The position numbers and the translations under genes are program-made. A DNA stretch of 64,000 bases from Nematopogon swammerdamellus. Taxonomy: Eukaryota > Arthropoda > Insecta > Lepidoptera > Adelidae. Of the stretch, positions 54,708-64,000 are shown piece by piece. The stretch is from NCBI GenBank assembly GCA_946902875.1, contig OX336349.1:15709891-15773890 (forward strand), in the 5' to 3' direction. The notes under the pieces are model-generated. The model had not been told where the DNA came from. It searched no databases and was given only the letters and a program-made list of their open reading frames with translations. The stretch's first letter is position 1. Each line of letters starts with the position of its first letter.

Positions 54708-54798
54708 TGTTGTTAGATATATTGGAATATTGCTTTATAGCCTTGCGGGCTTCAGGCTTTTAATTTTCTTTAATGGGTAAAGATGTACCCAAATATGT

Positions 54799-55125
54799 AC
54801 CGTGTGGGGCCGGTACTTTAAAAGAATAGCCCCACTACATCTCTCCGCGTGTATGTCGTAATAGACGACTAAGGGATATGACTCCCTTCTTACATTACTA
54901 GGTGGTAGGGTTTAACCCGCCCGGGTTGTACCACCGCACTGAATGAAAGGTCGGTCGAAACGGCTATGTAAATAGTTTGTGTTTTCCGTCCAGTTCAGTG
55001 TAGCCGGCACGACCGAAGGGAAGCACTGACGTGGCACCAAGTTCACCCGGTGTTATGGGCTGACATCACGGATGTTGTAGGTGATGTAGCCAACCATGTC
55101 AGTTTCCATAAAAAAAAAATAAAAA
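54799..55125 (+). mobile_element. SINE-A variant with extended 5' module
   Basis: TACCGTGTGGGGCCGGTACT and CCACTACATCTCTCCGCGTG to GGGATATGACTCCCTTCTTA lead into the standard SINE-A body, which ends in an A-run at 55109-55125. It is the least diverged copy of this variant and ends 25 bp from the Artemis-like exon 1 donor. Confidence 0.85.
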
Positions 55126-55149
55126 AAAAGATATATGTACATATTTTAC

Positions 55150-55420
55150 CTAGCTCCAACACTGTGATGGCGCTGCTAAGTTCCGCGCAAGCCTCGCGCC
55201 GCACGATGGCGGCAGAATGCTCCGACATGTAAACCCTAATGTCTGCGCCTGCTAGCAGCAGCACGCGTTGGAGCTCCGGCCCGAAAAGCCCCTGCATGTG
55301 GTCGGTGTGACAATGCGATAGGAAAAAAGCTCGGGAATTCACGTTGTCGCCGGAAAAGTTGTCCACCGACACGCCGGCGATCTCCTGCAGACGGCCGTGG
55401 AACGAGCTGTGGCCGGGCAT
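55150..55420 (-). CDS. DCLRE1C: Artemis-like nuclease, exon 1 (start)
   Basis: The start is the ATG at 55420, because MPGHSSFHGRLQEIAGVSVD matches the usual Artemis N-terminus and the frame upstream does not. It continues NFSGDNVNSRAFFLSHCHTD and HMQGLFGP: His36, His38, Asp40 and His41 form the HxHxDH zinc/catalytic motif. The donor is CTAG|GTAAAA in phase 1. The three exons give 403 residues. Intron 1 is 6.3 kb because of the transposon, MITEs and SINE inserted in it. A sister SNM1 enzyme is possible, but spacing of motifs favours Artemis. Confidence 0.9.
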
Positions 55421-55707
55421 GGTTCTTGCACGAATGACACTGATTTCATTCGTTATTTTATTTCTAGCCAAAAAAGATGAAATAGAAAGTATCACTCAAA
55501 CAAAACTTGTGATTATTTCTCTTTGAGCCTGCTGCTGCTGACTGAACCGAACCGCTTTGTCTGATAGTATTATTATATTCTTTGGCTTTGACAGTCTGTC
55601 ACCCGATACGGCACGTAAAAGACTTTTTTAAATCCCTCTAATCCTTCCTCCTACTCCCTCGCCCGGAGCGAACCAACAGAAGCCGATATTCGTTTGGTCG
55701 TCTAAGT

Positions 55708-55905
55708 AATTTGTTAGCTCAGTGGTAAGCGTGTAGGGTTTGCATTTTTTGGACCATGGGTTCGAATCCCACAAATTTTTTTTTTGCTTTTTTTTCTTTT
55801 GTTATAATGTTAGGATGTTTAAATTTTTTTAGGGTATTTTTTTTTATAACCACCTAAAAGCTTTATTTTCGGAAATACAAACGTAACAAAAACGACATGT
55901 ACCGC
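55708..55905 (+). mobile_element. SINE-C, tRNA-derived
   Basis: GTTAGCTCAGTGGTAAGCGT (A box), GGACCATGGGTTCGAATCCC (B box), then a T-rich stretch and TTATAACCACCTAAAAGC. AATTTGT and ACAAATT could form an acceptor stem, but the anticodon region (GGGTTTGCATTTTTTGG) does not fold as a working tRNA. Confidence 0.7.
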
Positions 55906-56254
55906 CTCAACATTAGGTTAGGTCGCTACGTGATTCGGTGACGCATCTTCTAATACCCTGGTTATTTTTTTTTATACCACCAAAACATCATTTATTTCTC
56001 ACTTGCCGAAGAACCAAACGAAGGTTTGCAGGATTAAGGATTCGAGGGATTGGATAAAGTCTTTCAGGTGGCGGAACGGTCTGACACCCACCCTATTCTA
56101 TCAGGGTCTGGCACATGAAAGAATAAAGGAATGGGATTTTGGCCTGTCTGTGCGGATCAGCTGATTGTAAACAAATAGTATGGGTGAATGTTTTGGTGGT
56201 TTAAAAAAAATTACCAGGGTTAATTTATAGAGAAATTACCAGGGTTAATTTATT

Positions 56255-56291
56255 CATAGAAGATGCGTCGCGTAGCGACGCATCTTCTATG
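56255..56291. repeat. 37-bp perfect hairpin
   Basis: CATAGAAGATGCGTCGC and GCGACGCATCTTCTATG flank a 3-nt GTA loop. Confidence 0.95.
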
Positions 56292-57669
56292 AATTAACCC
56301 TAACCTAATGTTGAGGCGGGCGCAATCAGCTGATCGCGCAGGTAGGCCAAAATCCCTTTCCTTTGTTCTTTCATGTGCCGCTTGCATTCCATCACGAGCG
56401 TCTCTTTGTAGTAAGCACCTGACAGTTAACGTTTTTTTTTTTCTTACGGTAGGGCAAGGATAGTGTGACCGTATAGCCAAATGTCTTGTTAATTTTTTCA
56501 TTCTTCTTCTCATTTGCATTTGTTGCACTGCACCTCGTAAAAATAAATAATACAGAAGCATAAAGGACCACAAAACACTGCTATTAGAAAAGACTTAGCC
56601 TGCGGAAATCAAAACTGGGGCCAAATATATAGAAAAAGTAAAATTTCACGAAAAAAATTTCATACAAAATGGCGACTTTCGAGAATTTATGTTCAATAGC
56701 GACTTAGGATTGCCTCTTCTCCGGCGGCGCAGCGGGAAGTGCAGCCCCGCCGTCCTTGCGTAAGTTGCGTAACACAGCGCAATCACCCATGCTCGCCTCC
56801 GCAGCTTCGGCTTTTTGGTCGCCTTTGGCGACCAGCCTCAGCCGCTCTTTGTTACGGTGGACGGGGGCTGCACTCCCTCCGCGCCTCCGGCTTATATAAA
56901 CACTCTAGGGAATAGCCACACTAACAGGTTATGTCGGGGCGGTGGATTTAGTTTTTTCGCAAAGTATGTATTACCTCCATTGTCCTTTCAAATGTTGTCA
57001 ACACACACCTTTATACACCATTCTGTACGATGAATGAACGACGAGGCAAGCGCGTATTACGTTTTTTTTTTCAGCAGCGTCAGCTGTCAGGTGCTTACTA
57101 CAAAAAAGACACTCGTGGTATACGTGGAGAATCCATCGAGTAAAGTCTAGCTAGCTAGAGTCAAGCTAGAGTCAGCTAGAGTATATTTTTCCAAAGAGTT
57201 TGTATATTTTTCATACAAATATAAATACCTAGTTTGTTTTAGAACGAGACAAGACTAGGCTAGCTAGCTAGACTAGACTTTTTAGTGACATCCGTTCGCG
57301 GACACACATTTCCGGTGATCAAATGACAAATTGTATTGATTCTATCGTACTACCATCGTGGTACTACATTTGTATCGAAGGAAGGAGTTTAATGTCTTTG
57401 TATCGAAGTGAGACAAATAACGGCTGGGTGCGCGTTGCCAAATTGTGGAGTAGGGCTTCATTCTTTCTTTTCAAGGAATGCAGAAAATGCATCCTTCCAT
57501 CCTTAAATGGTATAAATAAGTTTTAGGTATGATCGAAGGGTATAAATAATAGTTTTATTTAATAAATGTAATGAATAAGTACCTACATATGGAATATTAT
57601 TTTTAAACTGAAGCCTGTTATTTTATGTATCTATTATTTCAAATGAGGCATATTATACTGTAATTTCTT

Positions 57670-57800
57670 ACATACAAAGAAAGATATTTAAATATTTAAA
57701 GGTAGGACATGGGTAGGACAGACAGACGGACGGACGGTGTAGGCTTAGTAATAGGCTTCCGTACCAGTACAGTATGGAAACTTTAAAAAAAGTCAGCCGG
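57670..57800 (-). mobile_element. Helitron/Helentron-like 5' fragment
   Basis: On + it reads AGGTAGGACATGGGTAGGAC, AGACGGACGGACGG, GGCTTCCGTACCAGTACAGT and ATGGAAACTTT, as in the 5' portion of 61620-61980. Confidence 0.5.
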
Positions 57801-58025
57801 CAGCATGAAATTATAGGAATCAAAAGGTTAGAGCGTAGCTGAAAAGGAAGCGCTGGTGAAAGAGCATGCAGAGATGCCAGGGGGGAATCGGTCACTTTCT
57901 AATAGGGCGCCGATTAGTCATGTGGGAAAAATGGGTTTACAAAATGAACACTTGCCAACGCGCCGCCTCAACATTAGGTTAGGGTTATTTTTTTTTAAAC
58001 CACCAAAACATTCACCCATAGAAAA

Positions 58026-58378
58026 ACCTCATAAACCTATAAACCTACGAATAGCCCTGTCCCAACTTTAGGAACTAAGCTATAAGATGGAATTTGTTTT
58101 GGTCATATCTCGGACCAGCGCGGTTATTGAGATTATGACCAAAACTAATTTGTCAAGTAATATGAGCAGATTTCTTCGAGACGATTATTTTGAGCATAGA
58201 GGTAAAGAATTTAGAGATGTAATCTGCACCCAGAAAATTGCGATCCCTTTGTCTTTGAGAGGGTGTATGTGCTTTGTTCATGTGCAAGGATAACTTATTC
58301 TAAAAGCGTTTTTGCGATGAAAATCATACGTAGAAAAATAAAAAACACACATACTTATATGTTATGAATAGGCTATTC
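58026..58378. other. No recognised gene
   Basis: A 68-codon frame at 58087-58293 has no recognisable content. Confidence 0.35.
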
Positions 58379-58379
58379 C

Positions 58380-58531
58380 TAATGCCGGCACTCCACTTGG
58401 CTTAGCGTATTCGTGTATTTGGCAAAAATTTCCGTTTCGTCTCCCTTTAATGGCTTGGTTAGAGCGAGATAAAACTAAAATGTTTGCAACAAACACGAAT
58501 ACGCTAAGCCAAGTGAAGTGCCGGCATTAGA
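58380..58531. mobile_element. MITE with 36-bp inverted ends
   Basis: CTAATGCCGGCACTCCACTT followed by GGCTTAGCGTATTCGTGT is mirrored at 58494-58530 with one insertion. It is 151 bp with no ORF. The target duplication is not clear. Confidence 0.9.
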
Positions 58532-58589
58532 TTAAGGGGGAAAATACGGATACCTATGTGAAAGTTCAAAATGCCCACTCTATAACCTT

Positions 58590-58872
58590 TTTAAAGGGTT
58601 TTATACCTATGTATCGGTTGAACCGTAATAGGTAGCCAGTTGAATTTTCTCAGAATACTTATGTGTTATTTATTATGGCGAATATCCTAACAAATTATGA
58701 AAAAAATAAAAGTAAAAAATAAGTGGTTCCCCATACAAGAAATGTGTTTTATTTCAAGATTTTTATTTAGTTTTTGCTCTATCGTAATAACGGAAAATAC
58801 ATAACTATGTCAACGTCAAAATCAGTGTGATTATAGTCGGTGCGCAAGTCCGTTTCGCACTTGGTTTGTGTC
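58590..58872 (+). mobile_element. Helitron/Helentron-like element
   Basis: TTTTTAAAGGGTTTTATACC, TTGAACCGTAATAGGTAGCC and CCCCATACAAGAAATGTG lead to GGTGCGCAAGTCCGTTTCGC and ACTTGG. It is a diverged relative of 43700-43990. Confidence 0.55.
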
Positions 58873-59439
58873 AACGTGTGGTGATGGTGAAAATCAAATA
58901 TCCACAAGATAATAAACTATGTATTTATTATAAAAAAAACATTTATTACCTACCTATAATCGATTTACATCGGCAGTATAGAGGAATGGCGTAAAATCGT
59001 GACAAATTTTACAATACCTACATTTATGGGCGTATTTTATTATCAAACAATCGTGATTATGTTCGTACCTACGCAAAATATTACCACAATCGTTAAAAGT
59101 TAATAAATTTTTACTCATTAACTTAATGAGTAAAAATATTTTACTTATTATCGCTTCTCATGGCAGATATAACTTTTTTAGGGTTCCGTATTTTATACCT
59201 AGTCACAAAGGACTAAATTAATAAATATCCAACAACTATTTATGCCGATCTAATACATATTAAATAGGTACCTACTATACTTAGGTATATCTATATCATG
59301 AGGCCATATTACAATGACTTTATTATTCTTAATTTCGTCAACGTTTACAAAGTAGTAAGCCACACAATCACACAACATTATCACATCACTATTTCGATAC
59401 TTTATCACGATACGCACAAAAGTGAAGCCAAAACCATTG

Positions 59440-59736
59440 GACCGACCGTTGGAGGCTGACCGTGGTTCGGATTCCACGTTAAACTGTAGGTCCCTTCCCT
59501 TCTTACCTTACTGGGTGGTAGGGTTTATCCCGGCCGGGTTGATACCACCGCACTGAGCGAAACGTCGGTCGAAACGGCTGTGTAAATAGTTCGTGTTTTC
59601 CGTCCAGTTTAGTGTAACCGGCGCGAAATGAAGGGAAGCACTGACATGGCACCTAGTTCGCCCGGTGTTATGGGCTGACATCACGGATGTTGTAGGTGAT
59701 GTAGCCAACCGTGTCAGTTTCCATAAAAAAAAAAAT
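59440..59736 (+). mobile_element. SINE-A copy starting inside the 5S-like segment
   Basis: It begins GACCGTTGGAGGCTGACCGT, then the B box GGTTCGGATTCCACG, the full body and an A-run at 59724. The A box and most of the 5S-like part are missing. Confidence 0.85.
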
Positions 59737-60805
59737 AAACCAAAAGCTGATGACAAATTAACGATTTTTTTATTACTCATATTATTGTTTACATAAAATC
59801 AAATGAGTAACACCACCAGCACTGATTTCATAATTGCTGAGTTTCAATTGAAAAATAGGATTCCTTCATATTTTTATAGATTTCGTATTTATACATATAT
59901 ATTTGAATAATTAACGTGTGGTGGTTACGATTTTACGTTTACTCAAAATTGCGACTCAGATTCTAGTTAGTTCTAAATTATTGTTAATTTAACAGTTTGG
60001 TCTAACTAAAACATCAAACATGCCCCTCATGTGTGTTTATGTAATATATATTTTTTTTTGGAGCAATAAAGTATTTCTATCTATCTATCTATCTAACATC
60101 AAAATAGGTACTGATTTCGATATGGCAACGTAGATAGATAACAATATTTCAAAGGGTTTAAAGGTAAAACAGACTCACGTCAAACATGCTCACAATGTAC
60201 TCAACTTGCTACAAAAAGTTATTTATTACCCTTAATCACCTCCTAACTTTTGCAATTATCCTGCTATAGTTAATAAAATAATTTAAAATAAACCGCCGTA
60301 TTCATAAACTAAGCTCGATAGCCATGAAGTGGTCATTACGTTTGTGAAGTGTTACTCAACTTTTTTTAAGATCTGACTTGGATTCTATAGGCCCTTCTAT
60401 CAAAACCCTATTTGTATTAGGTTCTGCCAAACCCAAAACCTTGTATGAAAGAGGTGGATTCCGTGAGATAAGCAACATCACAACACAACGAATCAACTGG
60501 AATTATGAGACGAGCTTATACACGGACTAAAAATAGGTACTATCGGTGAGTTTAAATGATCAGATCATAAAAAGAAATAATCAAAATAAAAAAATTCCTT
60601 TGCAGGGAAACTATTGGGAAAAGTGCACGGAGTCTCAAGATAGTGTAGAAACTTCATTCGTTTTACTTTAAAGTTAACAATACGTAAACAAACATCCCAT
60701 TAACGCGACTCTGTTCTGTTGTAAATTTCTATGAATAGAAAACATTTCGATCACACAATCATCGCTTGACTAGTTTATCCGAATACAACGAAAAAAAAAA
60801 CGCTT
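59737..60805. other. No recognised gene; 3' flank of 4E-BP gene
   Basis: AT-rich sequence with a (TATC)n run at about 60080. The lower end may hold the 3' UTR of the 4E-BP gene on -. Confidence 0.4.
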
Positions 60806-60809
60806 ATAG

Positions 60810-61018
60810 CTAAAGGTCCATGCTAAAGGTTTCGCAGCTCTCGTCTATTGAACCTGAGCGGCTGTTCTTGCGTTTTTGAACTGGAACGTGTATGGAGCGA
60901 GGCGGAGAGTTGGAACCCTTCAGCATGCCCGATGGGAAGGAACATTTCGGTGGGGTCTTGGAGATCGGAGATTCACGGAGAGTCATCAGGAACGACCGCT
61001 CGTAGATTATCTTGGTTC
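60810..61018 (-). CDS. Thor: 4E-BP (Thor) translational repressor, exon 2 (stop)
   Basis: On -, the acceptor CGTTGCAG precedes 61018; a TAG ends at 60810. It reads GTKIIYERSFLMTLRESPIS, KTPPKCSFPSGMLKG, SNSPPRSIHVPVQKRKNS and SIDESCETFSMDL. YERSFLM (residues 53-59) is the canonical YxxxxL-phi motif that occupies the eIF4E dorsal surface. FSMDL at the extreme C-terminus is a TOS motif recruiting TORC1 through Raptor. The ESP and NSPP serines resemble the hierarchical TOR phosphosites. The total of 116 residues matches fly and human 4E-BPs. Open frames on the other strand here are shadows. Confidence 0.95.
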
Positions 61019-61209
61019 CTGCAACGAAATATTGGCGTATTATAATCTGTGTCCTTGGAATTTCTGCTTTCAGTCTTGCGTACCTAATAAGAATATTAAA
61101 ACATGTGTGGTTGGGATTGTGATTAAGTAATTAAGCTCTTTAATGATAGCGTGTTTAAGATTATGATTTATGATTATTTATGACAAATTGCGTACAAAAA
61201 GAAAACAAA

Positions 61210-61400
61210 GTCCGAAGTGAAGGAGAATGAAAGGTCACTCCAAACGGCTATGGAAATAGTTCGTGTTTTCCGCCCAGTTCAGTCACGGCGAAAGGGAAGC
61301 ACTGACACTGCACCTAGTTCACCAAGGTGTTATGGGTTGTTGGCATCACGGATCTTGTAGGTGATGCAGCCAACCGTGTCAGTTTCCATTAAAAAAACAT
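61210..61400 (+). mobile_element. SINE-A copy in 4E-BP intron
   Basis: GAAAGGTCACTCCAAACGGC through AGTTCAGTCACGGCGAAAGG to CAACCGTGTCAGTTTCCATT and an A-run. It is diverged and antisense to the host gene. Confidence 0.75.
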
Positions 61401-61617
61401 AACTACACACATTATTTGCCTAACTAATTCCATCGCTCATGGGGACCATGCTCGGCACCGTGCAATGGTCCATACCATACGAACGATTATTTTTATTTTT
61501 ATATAGATTTATTTTTGTAGTTAATTTAGTTATTTTTACGTACAGATTTAATTATTTTTAAGTATTTTATTTCAAATCAAGTATTATAGTAATTCCATCG
61601 TTGGATATTTTTACTTA

Positions 61618-61982
61618 AAAACCCGGCCAAGTGTACCGATCACTACGTAATTGGTAGGTTTTTATTATTTGTTGTTATACTTTAGTTAGAGTTTGCACTA
61701 TAATCACACCAAGGTTGACGCTTGTACGTATTATCTTTTTAAGGGTTTCGTATCCATATGGATCCCCTTAATTTTTTATTTATTTATTTTTATTTCTTAT
61801 TATATATCCGCCATAATAACATAATGTTTCGTTAAAATTTTAACGGGCTAGGTACCTCTTACGGTTCAAAAGATTTGAATTTCAAACAAAAGAACATCCC
61901 TTCAAAGGTAGGACAGACGGACGGGCGCCGTATGTTTAGTAGGCTTCCGTACCTGTACAGTACGGAAACCTAAAAAAAGAAC
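61618..61982 (-). mobile_element. Helitron/Helentron-like element in 4E-BP intron
   Basis: On + it begins AACCCGGCCAAGTG, the complement of the usual tail, and runs through TTTGTTGTTATAC, GGGTTTCGTATCC, AGGACAGACGGACGG and GCTTCCGTACCTGTACAGTA. It spans about a third of the intron. Confidence 0.6.
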
Positions 61983-62050
61983 TGGCTAGAAAAGAAGCAG
62001 ATACTTCTGCTGCTTCTGATACTACTGGACAAAGAAGAATAGAAGTTCAC

Positions 62051-62192
62051 CTCCAGGAGTGGTGCCGTACAGGGTACCGCCAGGAGTCGTGGAGTACACG
62101 TCTGGCATTTGAGACGGATCAGCGATGAGGACTTTCCTCGAAGGTATCGCCTGGCACCCGGTGGCTTGTCTCGCGATAGGCGACGCTGACAT
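62051..62192 (-). CDS. Thor: 4E-BP (Thor) translational repressor, exon 1 (start)
   Basis: ATG at 62192 opens MSASPIARQATGCQAIPSRK, then VLIADPSQMPDVYSTTPGGT and LYGTTPGG, ending at donor G|GTGAAC in phase 1. STTPGG and GTTPGG (Thr35/36 and Thr44/45) are the priming TOR phosphosites, equivalent to human Thr37 and Thr46. QAIP (14-17) takes the place of the mammalian RAIP motif. Cytoplasmic protein: hypophosphorylated 4E-BP binds eIF4E and blocks cap-dependent initiation. The intron is 1032 bp. The same frame stays open upstream to about 62417 without another ATG. Confidence 0.95.
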
Positions 62193-62450
62193 CTCTATAC
62201 AATTCACTAAGCCAGATAGACCACAGCTTAGACAGACACGATAAGACCGTAGAGTTGCGCCGCGGTGATATTGGCGATTCGCGCTCGCTTTTTCGCGAAT
62301 GTTATCTATCAACGAGCGTGCGTTCACGAGCGGTGAGTTCGAGAAACTGACGATCGCGCGCTGTTGTGGCGCCGTAAATATAGCAGTGTGCGGGCGCGGA
62401 AGACGGCACGCACGCACGCAGATTGTAGAGAAAAAATCTCATAAACATGG
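62193..62450 (-). promoter_or_regulatory. 4E-BP 5' leader and promoter region
   Basis: The region is CG-rich, unlike its flanks, with a (GCGT)n run at 62409-62420 (ACGCACGCACGCA on +). ATAAACA at 62441 resembles a forkhead/FOXO site (RTAAAYA). Insect 4E-BP genes are known FOXO targets, but one short match is weak evidence. No TATA box is obvious. Confidence 0.35.
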
Positions 62451-62844
62451 TTTGAAGCGTTGATCGTATGCGCGGATTTCTGCGGGCGGCTGCCTACCTA
62501 TTTTAAGCAGAGCTCTAAAACAAATGCCAAATTCCGATGGACCAATCGTTTTAATAACACGCAGTTCCAATCGTACAATTCCAATTGAATATTTAAATTT
62601 AGAACACTTCCGATTTCCTATAATCTGTATTCTATTCCTACTCCCTTTCACTGTCACTACCCATATGTACTTCTCTTTCTCTATGAATGATAGAGTATAT
62701 CATTTGATACTTCTTCACCGAAATGCTGACTGGAAGAAATCACTTGCAGCGATAAGTTCTCCTTTTCGCACTCCTATATGTCGTGTTTCTTTTCGTGTTC
62801 TATCTAATCAATTTATTTTAAATATTTTTTTTAAAAAACCTTGG

Positions 62845-63215
62845 CTAAATAACCTACAACATCCATGATGTCAGACCATAACTCTTTGGCGAATTAGGTA
62901 CTATGTCAGTGCTTCCCTTCGATCGTGCCGGCTACAAAGAACTGGACGGAAAACACGAACTATTTACATAGCCGTTTACAACCGATCTTTCATTCAGTGC
63001 GTTGGTATCAACCCGGGCGATTTAATTAAACCCTACCACATACCTGGTAAGGTAAGAAAGGATGGGGTGACCTACAGTTTTACGTGGAATCTGAACCACG
63101 ATCAGCCTCCAACAGTCGAACGGTGACTCATCCCAGTTCTGACCGCGCCCACCTGTGCTTATGATCACGAACGGCAGTCGACCGATCGCACCACTGAGCT
63201 ACCGAGGCTGATGAT
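62845..63215 (-). mobile_element. SINE-A, full copy with tRNA/5S composite promoter
   Basis: On - it begins CAGCCTCGGTAGCTCAGTGG (A box), continues ATAAGCACAGGTGGGCGCGG and AACTGGGATGAGTCACCG (diverged 5S-like segment), then GGTTCAGATTCCACG (B box) and the body, ending near 62845. The order is the same as in 3487-3863 although the two differ widely, so the arrangement belongs to the family. Confidence 0.8.
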
Positions 63216-63269
63216 GATTAACAAAATGTTAAGGTCATTATTATTTTCTGGTTGGTCTAATTGAAGAGT

Positions 63270-63560
63270 CTGCTATGATTTAAATACAAATAAGGTGAGT
63301 CGGGGCAGGTGATGTACATGAATTTTAAAAACAAAATAAAAAACCTTGTGGACTTGATTCTTCATGTTTGTAGGGCAGAAAGTAGCACTTTTCCGGGGAA
63401 TATCTTTCCCCACTCCTACAATCAACGGATCTTCAAATATCGCGGGTGAATAGCCTTTCCCCAGCAACATTAGTCCAACTCCAAGCCGGACTGGCACCTC
63501 CTCGGCGGTGAAATTGGCTGCGCCTGCCTGAGTACTTTAACCTCGAGAACAGCCACTCAG
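63270..63560 (-). other. Unidentified balanced-composition segment
   Basis: On - an open frame includes PVRLGVGLMLLGKGYSPAIF and GVGKDIPRKSATFCPTN. It looks less AT-rich than its flanks and ends near a GGTGAGT at 63294 on +. I do not recognise it; it may be an old retroelement or exon. Confidence 0.2.
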
Positions 63561-63814
63561 TTCGGAAGCAATAAAAAAAAATCATTTCCACTACGAATAA
63601 TGTCATTTCACCGTAATCGAACATTTTGAAGAGTAATATATTTTATGTAGGTAGTAGTAAGTAGTATGGAGTAAGTGGGTAAAAGTACTATGTGTGTTTC
63701 GATTCAGTCCAGCCAGTAGGAGCTGTATTGGTTTATGATAGGTATATGAACCACTAGTTATATATAGCTGTTCACGCGGTTTCGCTTAGCATTTTTTATA
63801 TATATATATTTATT

Positions 63815-64000
63815 TTTTTATGGAAACTGACACGGTTGACTATACATCACCTACAACATCCGTGATGTCAGCCCATAACACCGGGTGAACTAGGTGCCAT
63901 GTCAGTGCTTCCCTTCGGTCGTGCCGGCTACACTGAACTAGAAGGAAAACACAAACTATTTACACAGCCGTTTCGACCGACGTTTCATTCAGTACGGTGG
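63815..64000 (-). mobile_element. SINE-A copy, cut by window end
   Basis: TTTTTTTATGGAAACTGACA, CATCCGTGATGTCAGCCCAT and GGTCGTGCCGGCTACACTGA run off the right edge on -. It is one of the less diverged copies. Confidence 0.85.

Larger units (their letters stand above)
55905..58025. mobile_element. Nested inverted-repeat elements
   Basis: An outer pair, TATGGGTGAATGTTTTGGTG at 56179 with CACCAAAACATTCACCCATA at 58001, encloses an inner pair, GTAGTAAGCACCTGACAG at 56409 with CTGTCAGGTGCTTACTAC at 57083. CCGCCTCAACATTAGGTTAG occurs three times (about 55905, 56295 on -, 57962). Further hairpins are at 56255-56291 and 57140-57290 (CTAGCTAGCTAG). GC-rich 56710-56890 includes TGGTCGCCTTTGGCGACCA. 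No convincing ORF is present. Confidence 0.75.

Noticed and set aside
55710..55785. Functional tRNA gene
   Set aside because: A and B boxes and a possible acceptor stem exist, but the anticodon arm does not fold and a SINE tail follows; a second copy at 30703-30950 has the same body.
60848..61130. Two + strand frames at the 4E-BP exon
   Set aside because: Shadows of the antisense 4E-BP exon 2.

Overview
The window is nuclear DNA of an insect, most likely a moth or butterfly (Lepidoptera). Coding sequence is split into short exons with GT-AG introns and makes up only a few percent of the window. The rest is AT-rich and packed with transposable-element debris of kinds common in moth and butterfly genomes: several SINE families, Helitron-like 'CGCGAGCGAAGCCGCGGGC' and 'ACTCGCACTTGGCCGG' ends, hAT MITEs and LINE remnants. 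No bacterial, organellar or CRISPR features are present.

Four host genes can be read exon by exon. (1) A Spätzle-family cystine-knot ligand gene, best match Spz4, runs on + from at least 24782 to 35074; the 5' exons were not found. (2) A complete NFU1 iron-sulfur scaffold gene lies on + at 39501-45504 in five exons. (3) A complete Artemis/SNM1C-like metallo-beta-lactamase/beta-CASP nuclease gene lies on - at 55420-46718 in three exons, tail-to-tail with NFU1. (4) A complete 4E-BP/Thor translational repressor gene lies on - at 62192-60810 in two exons. They have unrelated jobs (ligand signalling, Fe-S assembly, DNA repair, translation control).

Layout: 1-9 kb is a large inverted duplication built from ~109-bp tandem repeats, with a SINE present in only one arm. 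9-16 kb is low-information sequence with LINE, SINE and Helitron-like fragments. 16.4-19.4 kb holds a 130-bp satellite abutting a Helitron helicase fragment and a 490-bp near-perfect palindrome. 21.8-23.6 kb is a ~50-bp satellite with higher-order structure. 24.8-35.1 kb is the Spätzle gene, its introns filled by LINE, hAT, SINE and inverted-array insertions. 36.6-38.4 kb holds MITEs. 39.5-45.5 kb is NFU1. 46.7-55.4 kb is the Artemis-like gene. 55.7-58 kb is a nest of inverted repeats. 60.8-62.4 kb is 4E-BP, and the window ends in SINE copies.

The strongest candidate for something undescribed is a 4147-bp DNA transposon (49166-53312) in intron 1 of the Artemis-like gene. It has 38-bp terminal inverted repeats, a 4-bp ATTT target duplication, many subterminal copies of ACTTARTGCATTC, and a two-exon gene for a ~900-residue DUF7869-like protein with an SDTCGGQN motif, broken by a few frameshifts. 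Second is a SINE family whose 5' region interleaves a tRNA A box, a 5S rRNA promoter segment and a tRNA B box; two full copies share this arrangement.
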